Notes under the pieces: model-generated | What the model saw: the letters and a program-made list of their open reading frames with translations, nothing else | What the model was told of the DNA's origin: nothing | Database searches by the model: none | Origin: Candidatus Accumulibacter sp. UBA704 | GTDB lineage: Bacteria; Pseudomonadota; Gammaproteobacteria; Burkholderiales; Rhodocyclaceae | Assembly (NCBI GenBank): GCA_002304785.1 | Contig: DBMG01000101.1 | Coordinates: forward strand, 1-23,771 | Length of the DNA: 23,771 nucleotides | Direction: 5' to 3' | Shown: positions 1 through 7,693 of the stretch, in pieces | Layout: each line of letters starts with the position of its first letter | Position numbering within the stretch: position 1 is the first letter of the stretch | Translations under genes and position numbers: made by a program

Positions 1-1098
1 ACGGTCAAGATCTTCTACGACGATGCGCTGGCCAACAAGCTGACCGTGCTCGGGCCGGACGTGAATGCGTCCGAATACCGCTTCGTCCCCGTCGACCGTA
101 AAACCATCCGCTATGGCCTGGGAGCCGTGAAGGGGACCGGCGAGCAGGCGGTTACCGTTATCCTCAAGGCGCGCGAAACGGGTGGGCCGTTCAAGGATCT
201 GTTCGACTTCTGCGAGCGTGTGGACAAGCGCATGGTCAACCGCCGCACCATCGAGGCACTGATTCGTGCCGGTGCCTTCGATTCGATCGATGACCATCGG
301 GCGCGGTTGATGGCCTCGGTAGGCGTGGCCATCGAGGCGGCCGAGCAGGCCGAGCGTAACGCCATGCAGGTCAGTCTGTTCGACGTTTTCGGCGGCGGCC
401 GGGATGACGAGCACCGGCCGCAATACCGCGAGGTGCCGCGCTGGAAGGAGCGCGACAAGCTGCGCGAGGAAAAACTGGCGCTCGGCTTCTTCTTCTCCGG
501 GCATCCGTTCCACGAAGTCAAGCAGGAAGTGGCGCGCTTTGCCCGCAAGCCGCTCGCGTCGCTGGAACCGAGGAAAGAGCCGCAGTTGCTCGCCGGTCTG
601 GTGGTGGGGGTGCGCACCAAGATCACCTCGCGCGGCAAGATGGCCTTCGTGCAGATCGACGACGGGACGACCTCGATGGAAGTCTCGGTGTTCAACGAAA
701 CCTTCGAGGCCGAGCGCGACAAGATCCGCGATGACGAGGTTCTGGTCATCGAAGGCAAGGTGCAGCGCGACGATTTTGCCGGTGAAGGCAAGGTGCGCGT
801 GGTGGCCGAGCGCCTGTTGACGCTGGCCGAAGCGCGCGGGCGTTTTGCGCGGCATCTGCGCATTTCCCTGAACGGGCAGGCCAGCGGAGTCAATGCGCCG
901 CTGGCGGCGCAGAGGTTGCGAGCCCTGCTGACGCCGTATACGCCGGGAAACTGCCCGGTGCTGTTGTCGTACCGCAATGCCGATGCCCTGTGCGAACTGG
1001 CGCTCGGTGACAATTGCCGGGTACGACTGGAGGACGATCTGCTGTCGGCGCTGGGTGACTGGCTGAGTAGCGAAAACGTGCGGATCGATTACAGTTGA
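1..1098 (+). CDS. dnaE: DNA polymerase III alpha subunit, C-terminal part (5' truncated by window)
   Basis: This is the last 365 codons of the replicative DNA polymerase alpha subunit; the frame is open from base 1, so the start lies outside the window. The family is normally about 1150 residues, so roughly the C-terminal third is present. The visible part begins near a PDVNAS motif typical of DnaE, followed by a helix-hairpin-helix region (YGLGAVKGTGEQAV and onward, about visible residues 38-100). An OB-fold domain follows at about 195-275 (LAGLVVGVRTKITSRGKMAF), then the C-terminal domain that contacts the clamp and tau in this family. The catalytic PHP and palm domains are off the window. 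The stop (TGA, 1096-1098) lies 23 bases before the next gene, so the two are probably co-transcribed. No frameshift is seen. Confidence 0.95.
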   Translation, partial: TVKIFYDDALANKLTVLGPDVNASEYRFVPVDRKTIRYGLGAVKGTGEQAVTVILKARETGGPFKDLFDFCERVDKRMVNRRTIEALIRAGAFDSIDDHRARLMASVGVAIEAAEQAERNAMQVSLFDVFGGGRDDEHRPQYREVPRWKERDKLREEKLALGFFFSGHPFHEVKQEVARFARKPLASLEPRKEPQLLAGLVVGVRTKITSRGKMAFVQIDDGTTSMEVSVFNETFEAERDKIRDDEVLVIEGKVQRDDFAGEGKVRVVAERLLTLAEARGRFARHLRISLNGQASGVNAPLAAQRLRALLTPYTPGNCPVLLSYRNADALCELALGDNCRVRLEDDLLSALGDWLSSENVRIDYS

Positions 1099-1121
1099 GT
1101 CCCTTTGTGCCGAGGTGTCAC

Positions 1122-1391
1122 ATGCATGGATCGGGTGTTTGGCGGAGCGCAATTTTGATTCTGACCGGATTGGCACTGGCTGCCTGCAGCAGCAAGATCA
1201 GCCTTGAGAACTACGGCAAGTTGCGCACTGGTCAGTCCTATGACGAAGTGAAGCAGATCCTCGGCGATCCGGCGCGTTGCGACGAAGCGCTGGGAATTCG
1301 CACCTGCGTCTGGGGTGACGAGCAACGCGGCATCAGCGTCAATTTCGTGGCGGGCCAGGTGATGCTGCTTACAGCGAAGAATCTGAAATAG
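1122..1391 (+). CDS. Small outer-membrane lipoprotein, BamE/SmpA-like (DUF3862 type)
   Basis: An 89-residue predicted lipoprotein. The N-terminus has a hydrophobic stretch ending in a lipobox (LALAAC, Cys22), so about 67 mature residues would be lipid-anchored. The mature part reads ENYGKLRTGQSYDEVKQILGDP, the short alpha/beta pattern of BamE/SmpA and DUF3862 proteins, with two further Cys (C-DEALGIRT-C) that could form a disulphide. I chose ATG 1122 because AGGTG sits just upstream (1113-1117) and it gives a compact signal peptide. A TTG at 1095 in the same frame would overlap the dnaE stop and add nine polar residues, so I reject it. BamE proteins assist outer-membrane protein assembly; whether this short paralogue does so is unknown. 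Confidence 0.8.
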   Translation: MHGSGVWRSAILILTGLALAACSSKISLENYGKLRTGQSYDEVKQILGDPARCDEALGIRTCVWGDEQRGISVNFVAGQVMLLTAKNLK

Positions 1392-1493
1392 GCATCGGTC
1401 CGCAAGTGCAATTTGCCGAGTGACGGCCCGGCGCGGGAAATGGATGTGGCGCACACGCTCGCGGAACCGGCAATTCGCGCATCAACGGCACGT

Positions 1494-1522
1494 TTGACCG
1501 CCGGGGTGACGGCGCACATACT
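1494..1522 (+). promoter_or_regulatory. Sigma-70-like promoter for the potassium channel gene
   Basis: TTGACC (1494-1499) and CATACT (1517-1522) are separated by exactly 17 bases. They match the -35 consensus at five of six and the -10 at four of six positions. They lie 36 bases before the channel ATG in an otherwise empty 166-base gap. Confidence 0.5.
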
Positions 1523-1557
1523 TCCCCGCATAGACAACAAGTAGAAGACTGATCGTC

Positions 1558-3219
1558 ATGTTCATCCGACTCAAGCGTTCGACACGGAGGCTGCTTGTCC
1601 TGCTAGCATTGCTGCCGGCGGCAGTGCTCGTTCTCGGAACCGTCTATATGGCGCTGATGGGCTACTTGGAGGGATCTCCGCGCACCTTTCTGGAGAGCCT
1701 GCAATGGGCGTCGGAGACCCTGACCACGACAGGTTATGGCAACGACAGCCACTGGAAGCATCCGGCGGTTGCGCTGTTCGTGATCCTCGGCCAGTTCCTC
1801 GGGCAGTTTCTGGTTTTTCTCGTATTCCCGGTGTTCGTCCTGCCATTCTTTGAAGAGCAGTTCGAGGTTCGTCTCCAGCATGTCCTGCCGCCGATGGACG
1901 GCAAGGTGCTTTTTTATCGCTACGGCCCGGCCATCGAGTCCCTGCTCGACGATCTTCTGCGCGCGAAGTGCCCTTTCGTCATTTTCGAGGAAGATCTGCA
2001 AACGGCACGTCAGTGCCGTGATCGCGGCTACAACGTGGTACTCGGCAATCTTTCGGATGACCCGACGGTCTTGCTGCGGGTCAGACAGGCGCGGGCCGTA
2101 GTGACCAACGCCGACGATCACGCCAATGCGGCGTGCACCCTGGTCGTCCGCGAGTACGGTTTTTCCGGCCCGCTCTACGCGTTGGCCGACGAACCGCTCT
2201 ACCGTTCGCCGATGCTCCAGATCGGCGCCACCGAGGTGTTTACCCCGGCGCACGTGCTCGGCGCGGCGCTGGCTTCGCGTGCCAGCACGCGCATCAGTCA
2301 GCCAGCCGAAGGAATGCACCTGCTCGGCGCGAAAATCGGGCTGGCCGAGTTCCGCATTCGACCGGGCAGCGATCTCGCCGGCAAGCGGCTTGGCGATCTG
2401 CATCTGCGCCAGAACTACGGCGTCTCGGTTATCGGCCAGTGGCATGGTGGAGTGTTTACTACTTCCAAGGGCTCCGAAACCGTCGTCCGGCCGGGGGCGA
2501 TCCTCGTGGTGGTCGGATCTCCTGCCAACCTCGAGAAGGTCGAGCGCATGGCGATGCCGATTCGCCGCACCGGGCCGGTCGTTCTCGTCGGGTTGGGAAC
2601 GGTGGGCGCCAAGGTGGCGCAGATGCTGCGCGATGCGCAGGAAAACTTTACCGTGGTCGCCCGGGAGCAGGAAGGCGGCGTGGATGTGTCCGGTAACATC
2701 CTGGAAACCGCGACCTTGGACAAGGCGCGGGTGCGCGATGCCAGCGCGGTGATCCTGGCCCTCAGCGATGATGCCGAGGCCGTTTTTGCTACCGCCGTGG
2801 TTCGCGACTATGCGCCGGAAGTGCCGCTGATCGTCAGCGTGAGCCGCTCGCGCAATATCGAGCGCCTCTATCGCGCAGGGGCGGATTTTGCGTTCTCAGA
2901 AGGTCAGCTGGCCGGGCAGATACTGGCCTATCAATTGCTCGGCGAGCAGGCGGTGCCGGTAGAGAACCGGATCAAGTTCGTTCGCCTGAGCGCCGGAAAA
3001 GTGTCCGGCTGGCATCCGTGGCGCAGCGAAGTGGTTGAACGCACCGGGGCCAAGATCATCGCCGTCGAGCGTGGCCCAGATGTGTTTGTCGACTTCTCCG
3101 GCGATTTTGAGACAGGGCCAGACGATACCCTCTTCGTCTGCGGGCCCCTGGATTGCCTGGAACGCTTCCAACGGGAGTTCCAGTCCGTTCCGGTGGCGCG
3201 GAGGAGCGGCCGGGCGTAA
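1558..3219 (+). CDS. Two-TM potassium channel with two RCK (TrkA-N/TrkA-C) units
   Basis: A 553-residue inner-membrane ion channel. The membrane part has TM1 at about residues 12-34, a pore loop with selectivity filter TTGYGN at 57-62, and TM2 at about 69-97. The cytoplasmic part has two RCK repeats: TrkA-N 115-235 with TrkA-C 252-335, and TrkA-N 339-455 with TrkA-C 470-545. The second TrkA-N keeps the nucleotide-binding glycines (GLGTVG, 345-350). In the first unit the corresponding stretch (FYRYGPAIES) has lost them, so only the second unit is likely to bind NAD(H) or ATP in the usual way. The usual filter is TVGYGD; Val to Thr and Asp to Asn are seen here. RCK channels gate on nucleotides, Ca2+ or other ligands, and the ligand cannot be read here. 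The neighbours give no functional link. Confidence 0.85.
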   Translation: MFIRLKRSTRRLLVLLALLPAAVLVLGTVYMALMGYLEGSPRTFLESLQWASETLTTTGYGNDSHWKHPAVALFVILGQFLGQFLVFLVFPVFVLPFFEEQFEVRLQHVLPPMDGKVLFYRYGPAIESLLDDLLRAKCPFVIFEEDLQTARQCRDRGYNVVLGNLSDDPTVLLRVRQARAVVTNADDHANAACTLVVREYGFSGPLYALADEPLYRSPMLQIGATEVFTPAHVLGAALASRASTRISQPAEGMHLLGAKIGLAEFRIRPGSDLAGKRLGDLHLRQNYGVSVIGQWHGGVFTTSKGSETVVRPGAILVVVGSPANLEKVERMAMPIRRTGPVVLVGLGTVGAKVAQMLRDAQENFTVVAREQEGGVDVSGNILETATLDKARVRDASAVILALSDDAEAVFATAVVRDYAPEVPLIVSVSRSRNIERLYRAGADFAFSEGQLAGQILAYQLLGEQAVPVENRIKFVRLSAGKVSGWHPWRSEVVERTGAKIIAVERGPDVFVDFSGDFETGPDDTLFVCGPLDCLERFQREFQSVPVARRSGRA

Positions 3220-3248
3220 CCCTCACTCCGCCTCGCAATCGCCGGCGG

Positions 3249-3800
3249 TCAGTTTTTCGCCTGAGCGGGTGGAGTATCGAGGACGATCTTTCCGTCCTTG
3301 ACCGGGATCTGCTTGCCGGGATCGTGGGACATCCGCACGACTGCTTCCTTGCCGTTCAGGCGGTAGGTGACGTCGTAGCCATGATGCTTGACCGAGGTGT
3401 CGTAAACCGTCTTGCAACGCCGTTCGGTCGTTGTCACCACGTCGCCTTCCTGCATGTTCTTCTGCACCTTGTTGCCCGCGTAACCGCCTGCCGCTGCTCC
3501 CGCGACCGTGGCAATCTTCTTGCCCGTGCCTCCTCCGACGGCGCTGCCGAGAAGTCCTCCGGCCACCGCTCCGACGACCGTTCCGGCAATCCGGTGCTCG
3601 TCTTTCACCGGAGCCTGTTTCTGCACCGCGACATCCTCACATTCCTCACGCGGGGTCCGGATCGTTTCCTTGACCTCCTTGGCGGCTATAACCTCGGCGA
3701 ATGCCGGTTTGGTCATCGCCTGGAAGCCCACGCCTCCGGCAGCCAGCGCGGTGACGGCGATGCCGCCGATGACGATTCCCTTGACCATCGATTTGTCCAT
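3249..3800 (-). CDS. Glycine-zipper 2TM-domain envelope protein
   Basis: A 183-residue protein with an N-terminal hydrophobic segment (about 8-28) that can act as a signal anchor or an uncleaved signal peptide. There is no lipobox. At 73-110 lies a glycine-zipper region with repeated G-x3-G spacing (GTVVGAVAGGLLGSAVGGG, then AGAAAGGYAGNK), typical of Rick_17kDa/SlyB-like proteins that sit in the outer membrane or span a membrane. Cys54 and Cys129 flank the zipper and could pair. A good ribosome site (AGGAG) lies seven bases before ATG 3800. It converges with the channel gene, with 29 bases between the stops. Its role in the envelope is not known from sequence alone. Confidence 0.75.
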   Translation of the reverse strand: MDKSMVKGIVIGGIAVTALAAGGVGFQAMTKPAFAEVIAAKEVKETIRTPREECEDVAVQKQAPVKDEHRIAGTVVGAVAGGLLGSAVGGGTGKKIATVAGAAAGGYAGNKVQKNMQEGDVVTTTERRCKTVYDTSVKHHGYDVTYRLNGKEAVVRMSHDPGKQIPVKDGKIVLDTPPAQAKN

Positions 3801-3891
3801 GAGAGGCTCCTATTTACGTAGACAGAACGGACTGTATCCTTAAGAAAACGCCTGCTGCTGCTTCCGGTTGACGATCGCGCCGGCGATGAAA

Positions 3892-3936
3892 CGTTTCCTT
3901 ACAAAGGAAACGGCCACGGACGATTGTCCGTGGCCG
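3892..3936 (-). terminator. Two overlapping hairpins after the peroxiredoxin gene
   Basis: Read on the minus strand after the peroxiredoxin stop, an 11-bp perfect stem with a 4-base loop (arms 3926-3936 and 3911-3921) is followed at once by a T-rich run (TTTCCTTTG). A second 9-bp perfect stem with a 3-base loop (arms 3904-3912 and 3892-3900) overlaps it by two bases. The first has the form of an intrinsic terminator. The second could extend termination or form as an alternative fold. Confidence 0.7.
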
Positions 3937-3963
3937 CAGGCAGGAGCAACGGGAGTTCGCTGC

Positions 3964-4566
3964 TTACAGTTCCTTGGCGTGAGCTGCCAGGTATTCGGCT
4001 ACACCGGCCGTCGATGCCTTCATTCCGGCCTTGCCCTTGTTCCACCCGGCAGGACAGACTTCCCCGTGCTCTTCGGTGAACTGCAGGGCGTCGACCATGC
4101 GCAACATTTCGTCGACATTGCGGCCGAGTGGCAAGTCGTTGACCACCTGATGGCGCACGGTGCCGTTCTTGTCGATCAGGAAGGAGCCGCGGAAAGCGAC
4201 GCCCGCCGGACCGAACTCGACGTCGAAGGCGCGGCAGATCTCGTGTTTGACGTCGGCGATCAGCGGGTACTGCACCTGGCCAATCCCGCCATTGTTGACC
4301 GGCGTGTTCTTCCAGGCGAGATGGGTGAATTGCGAATCGATCGACACTCCGATGACTTCCACCCCACGCTTCTTGAATTCGTCAAGACGGTGATCGAAGG
4401 CGATCAATTCGGACGGGCAGACAAAAGTGAAATCAAGCGGGTAGAAGAAGATCACGACGTACTTGCCCTGGGTTTCCTTGGACAGGGTGAAGCTGCGGAT
4501 CGTGTTGTCGCCCATGACGGCGTTGGCGGTGAAATCGGGAGCGGGTTTTCCAACGAGAACGGCCAT
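3964..4566 (-). CDS. Typical 2-Cys peroxiredoxin (AhpC/Prx1 family)
   Basis: A 200-residue cytoplasmic thiol peroxidase that reduces H2O2, organic peroxides and, in this family, peroxynitrite. The peroxidatic Cys50 lies in FTFVCPSE and the resolving Cys171 in GEVCPAGW, so it should work as a head-to-tail dimer and be re-reduced by thioredoxin or an AhpF-like partner. No ahpF is in the window. The GGxG-type loop (NNGGIGQV, 91-98) and the C-terminal tail after Cys171 are those of over-oxidation-sensitive family members, but I see no clear YF motif. The start at 4566 is set by a strong AAGGAGAG ribosome site six bases upstream; an upstream in-frame ATG would add a Cys-rich leader with no family match. 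The gene stands alone, with hairpins just after its stop. Confidence 0.93.
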   Translation of the reverse strand: MAVLVGKPAPDFTANAVMGDNTIRSFTLSKETQGKYVVIFFYPLDFTFVCPSELIAFDHRLDEFKKRGVEVIGVSIDSQFTHLAWKNTPVNNGGIGQVQYPLIADVKHEICRAFDVEFGPAGVAFRGSFLIDKNGTVRHQVVNDLPLGRNVDEMLRMVDALQFTEEHGEVCPAGWNKGKAGMKASTAGVAEYLAAHAKEL

Positions 4567-4622
4567 TTTTCTCTCCTTGATGTTTGTTGTTGAAAGGAAA
4601 CAGGTAAATAAGGATGGAAAGC

Positions 4623-4637
4623 AATCCAATGTGGATT
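4623..4637. promoter_or_regulatory. Short palindrome upstream of the peroxiredoxin gene
   Basis: A perfect 6-bp inverted repeat with a 3-base centre (AATCCA-ATG-TGGATT) lies 57 bases before the peroxiredoxin ATG. It could be an operator. It does not match the usual OxyR pattern, and six-base arms can occur by chance. Confidence 0.25.
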
Positions 4638-4706
4638 AGTCAGCGTCGATGTCGGGCAAGTTCCCCGTAAGGTTCGAATGAGGGAAATTTGCGCTGGAGC
4701 AGCGGA

Positions 4707-6710
4707 TTATGATGAGGTGGTCGCCGGTTTCAGACTTGCGCGCTTCTCGTCGAAGAATCGGACCAGATCGCGGCCCTCTTCCTTGGCCGCATACATGGCG
4801 TTGTCAGCCTCCTTGAGAATGTCGCCCTGACTGGACTCATGGTTGATGAAAAGGGTTACACCGATGCTTGCCGAGCAATGGTGCTCCACCGTCTTGACCG
4901 CCGGTTCGTCGGTCTCGATCGTGATCACGTAAGGCCGGGCCAGCGCAACGCGAATTTTCTCCGCTACGGCAGCCGCTTGCGCGGCGGACTCGGTCTTGTC
5001 GGTGTCGAGTTCGCAGATCATGATCACGAACTCGTCGCCGCCGAACCGGGCCACGGTATCCATCTCGCGGACGCAATTCTTGAGGCGCTCCGCGACCTCG
5101 ATCAGCAGCAGGTCGCCCGCCTCGTGTCCATGCAGGTCGTTGAGCGGCTTGAAGTTGTCGAGGTCGGAGAACATCAGCGCGCAGTAGCGTCCGCTGCGCT
5201 TGCTGGTCGCCATCGCGCGGCTCAGGCGGTCGTTGAGCAGGCGGCGATTGGGCAACCGGGTGAGCGGGTCGAAGAATGCCAATTGCCGGATCTGGTCCTC
5301 CATCTCCTTGCGTTCCGTGATGTCGGTATGGATGCCGATCATGCGCACGGCCGTTCGGTCGTCATTCCATTCCACGATTTTCCCGACGGAGCGAATCCAC
5401 CGCCACAGTCCGGATTTTGTGCGGCGGCGATACTCCATGTTGCATGGTCCGCCGTTTTCGGCACAGGCTTCCAGTGCGGCGGAAACGGCGTCCCGATCAT
5501 CGGGATGGATGTTCGAGAGCCAGTGCCGGAGGTCGGATTTGAACTCGGCCGGTTCATATCCGATCATGCGTACGTACTCGGGGCTGACGTTGATCGCGCC
5601 GCTCTCCAGGTCGAGGTCGAACCAGCCCTGGTTGGATGCGTTCATGGCCAGGCGGAAGCGCTCCTCGCTCTCGCGCAACGACTGTTCGGCCCGCTTGCGC
5701 TGGGTGACATCGTGAATGATCGACAGCAGTAGCTTGCGTCCATCCCTCTCAATGGGCGTCGTATGTACCTCCACGTCGCGTATTTCGCCGGAAGCCAGAC
5801 GATGCGGGAAGTAGAAAACCTGGCGGTCGCCGTTTGCCGCCCGCAGTCTGGCCTGGGTGAGTTGCTCCGGCGGCAGCGTATTGATCTCGCTGATGCGCAT
5901 GTGCCGCAGGCGGTCCCTCGGGTAGCCGTAGAACTGCACCGCCGCCGCGTTCGCCTCGATGATGTGTCCCGTGACTTGGTCCATAAGCAGCATCACCGAG
6001 GTGTTTTCTTCAAACAGCGTACGGAGATTGGTTTCGCTCTTGCGCACGCTGTCTTCTGCCCGCTTGCGTTCGGTAATGTCGCGCGCGATGCCGAAAACGC
6101 CCATGATCTCACCGTTGTCGCCACGCAGAGGGCCTTTGGTGGTCAGGAAAATGCGTTCTCCGTCAACGGTGGGCAAGGTTTCCTCGAAGGTTGCGACGCG
6201 GTCTTCCGCGATCGCAGTACGGTCGTCTGTTTGCACCCGTTCGGTGTGCGCCGGCGGAAAGATCTCTGCGTCGTTATGACCGATGGCCGCGTCCGGATCG
6301 CGTCCGGTGATGCGCCCGGCTTCGCGGTTGAACAGCAGGTAGCGGCCGCTGAGATCCTTGGCGAAAATGACGTCGTTCGAACTGTCGACGAGCGTCGCAA
6401 GAAGCTGGTGGGTGCGCGTGCTTTCCGAACGTGCATCCAGCTCGCGCCGTGCATGCGCCTGTATTCGCTCAAACAGCCGTCGTGCCAGCACGTAGAGCAG
6501 CAGGGAGGTGACGGCTACGAACAGCCATCCCTTCAGGGTGCTGACCAGGACTATTTGAGCCCGGTCGCTGAAGAAATAGCCAACGGCGTTGTCGGAGAAG
6601 AGGATCCACAGGAAGGAGAAGAGGGCGTAGGTGGCAACCAGTCGCAGTGCCGCGCTCCTTGCGGCCAAAGGTGATTCCAGCGATTTCGCGGTGCCGTTTG
6701 GCGGGTTCAT
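4707..6710 (-). CDS. Membrane-anchored triple-PAS diguanylate cyclase (GGDEF)
   Basis: A 667-residue enzyme that makes c-di-GMP from two GTP. Two TM segments (about 22-42 and 55-77) bracket only a dozen residues, so there is no large periplasmic sensor. Three PAS units follow in the cytoplasm: 101-217, 226-342 and 348-468, each ending in a PAC-type DITERK or DVTQRK motif. The GGDEF domain covers about 475-645. Its active-site GGDEF (557-561) is intact, and RxxD (REMD, 548-551) stands five residues before it, so product inhibition at the I-site is likely. There is no EAL domain. A GAGGA ribosome site precedes ATG 6710. The PAS ligands (haem, flavin or small molecules) cannot be read. The gene follows the hyf-acyP string on the same strand after a 150-base gap, so it may be separately transcribed. 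Confidence 0.92.
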   Translation of the reverse strand: MNPPNGTAKSLESPLAARSAALRLVATYALFSFLWILFSDNAVGYFFSDRAQIVLVSTLKGWLFVAVTSLLLYVLARRLFERIQAHARRELDARSESTRTHQLLATLVDSSNDVIFAKDLSGRYLLFNREAGRITGRDPDAAIGHNDAEIFPPAHTERVQTDDRTAIAEDRVATFEETLPTVDGERIFLTTKGPLRGDNGEIMGVFGIARDITERKRAEDSVRKSETNLRTLFEENTSVMLLMDQVTGHIIEANAAAVQFYGYPRDRLRHMRISEINTLPPEQLTQARLRAANGDRQVFYFPHRLASGEIRDVEVHTTPIERDGRKLLLSIIHDVTQRKRAEQSLRESEERFRLAMNASNQGWFDLDLESGAINVSPEYVRMIGYEPAEFKSDLRHWLSNIHPDDRDAVSAALEACAENGGPCNMEYRRRTKSGLWRWIRSVGKIVEWNDDRTAVRMIGIHTDITERKEMEDQIRQLAFFDPLTRLPNRRLLNDRLSRAMATSKRSGRYCALMFSDLDNFKPLNDLHGHEAGDLLLIEVAERLKNCVREMDTVARFGGDEFVIMICELDTDKTESAAQAAAVAEKIRVALARPYVITIETDEPAVKTVEHHCSASIGVTLFINHESSQGDILKEADNAMYAAKEEGRDLVRFFDEKRASLKPATTSS

Positions 6711-6860
6711 GTGCGTCCTCGTTCTTTCCGGGGGGGCTCCGAGTGGATCCGGAGCGCAGCCCGTGCTGTTTTCGGCGGCAGAACCGTCAGTCGATTGCCC
6801 ATTCCTGCCATCCCGTGTGCGGGTGGCGATGTGTTCAATTGTAGTGCTTTCCGTCCGGGG

Positions 6861-7154
6861 CTACACGGTCGGTTTTTGAGAAAACTTGCCGGTGGTTTCA
6901 AGGTGCTCGTCGACGGGTTCGTCCTGGCAGTGAACCCGGTCTACGCGGGCATGCGACGGGCCGCGGTGGGCCCACAGCGTCAACGCGTCGACGGCCTCGA
7001 CCGGGCCGGTCACCAGCGCCTCGACACTGCCGTCGTTGCGGTTGCGCACCCAACCGTCGAGGCCGCGCTGGCGGGCTTCTTCCATCAGCGACCAGCGGAA
7101 GCCGACGCCCTGGACGCGTCCCTGGATAAGCAGTCGCCTTGTTACGCGGGTCAT
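6861..7154 (-). CDS. acyP: Acylphosphatase
   Basis: A 97-residue enzyme that hydrolyses acyl phosphates such as carbamoyl phosphate or acetyl phosphate. The family signature GRVQGVGFR (12-20) carries the phosphate-binding Arg20, and GWVRN carries the catalytic Asn38, followed by DGSVEA. The length is normal for the stand-alone enzyme. Its ATG overlaps the TGA of the hyfI-like gene by four bases (ATGA, 7154-7151), so it is translated as the last gene of the hyf-like operon. The same fold is the N-terminal domain of HypF, which makes the cyanide ligands of NiFe hydrogenases, but the other HypF domains are absent here. Its substrate and any link with the complex are unknown. Confidence 0.9.
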   Translation of the reverse strand: MTRVTRRLLIQGRVQGVGFRWSLMEEARQRGLDGWVRNRNDGSVEALVTGPVEAVDALTLWAHRGPSHARVDRVHCQDEPVDEHLETTGKFSQKPTV

Positions 7155-7681
7155 TCGTGTTTCGCTTGCTTCCGGTCCGAGGCCAGGGCTGCCAGGATGC
7201 CCTGCATCAGTTGCAGCGGCGTGGGTGGGCAGCCCGGTATGCACACGTCGACCGGGATGACATTGGCGACGCGGCCGCAGGAGGCGTAGCTTTCGCCGAA
7301 GATGCCGCCGGTGCAGCCGCAGTCGCCGACGGCGACAACCAGTCTTGGTTCGGGCGTGGCATCGTAGGCACGTTTTACAGCGATTTCCATGTTCTTGGCC
7401 ACAGGGCCGGTAACCAGCAGCATATCGGCATGGCGCGGACTGGCCGCGAACTTGATGCCCAGGGCTTCCAGGTTGTAATAGGGATTGTTCAGCGCGTGGA
7501 TTTCCAGTTCGCAGGCGTTGCACGATCCGGCATCGACGTGACGGATGACGAGCGCCCGGCCGAGCTGCGCGAGCATGGCCTCGGACAGCCGCTGCGCCGT
7601 TACGCGCAGCGCAATGTCGGCATCGGGTGCCGGTTCCGTGACAATGCCGTTGCGGAGGATCTGTCTGAGCATCGGGAACAT
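7151..7681 (-). CDS. hyfI: Hydrogenase-4/Ehr small subunit (NuoB-like, one [4Fe-4S] cluster)
   Basis: A 176-residue soluble subunit of the NuoB/HycG/HyfI family. The cluster ligands of the proximal (N2-type) [4Fe-4S] centre are visible: Cys54 and Cys57 in GSCNACELE, Cys121 or Cys123 in GDCGCTGG, and Cys151 in PGCPPTP. Cys135 and Cys147 are extra. It should sit at the junction of the membrane arm and the large subunit and pass electrons to or from a site there. It starts 12 bases after the large-subunit stop, with no strong ribosome site; Met4 is an alternative start. It overlaps the acylphosphatase gene by four bases. In E. coli the preceding gene is hyfH, a two-cluster ferredoxin subunit; no such gene is present here. 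Confidence 0.88.
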   Translation of the reverse strand: MFPMLRQILRNGIVTEPAPDADIALRVTAQRLSEAMLAQLGRALVIRHVDAGSCNACELEIHALNNPYYNLEALGIKFAASPRHADMLLVTGPVAKNMEIAVKRAYDATPEPRLVVAVGDCGCTGGIFGESYASCGRVANVIPVDVCIPGCPPTPLQLMQGILAALASDRKQAKHE

Positions 7682-7693
7682 GGTCGGGGCTGC

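Noticed and set aside
1095..1121. TTG start for the small lipoprotein, overlapping the dnaE stop
   Set aside because: ATG 1122 has a ribosome site and gives a normal lipoprotein signal; the extra residues are polar and unlike a signal peptide.
6736..6755. Small inverted repeat GCTCCG/CGGAGC between the acylphosphatase and cyclase genes as a terminator
   Set aside because: The stem is only six bases and is followed on the minus strand by a C-run, not a T-run.
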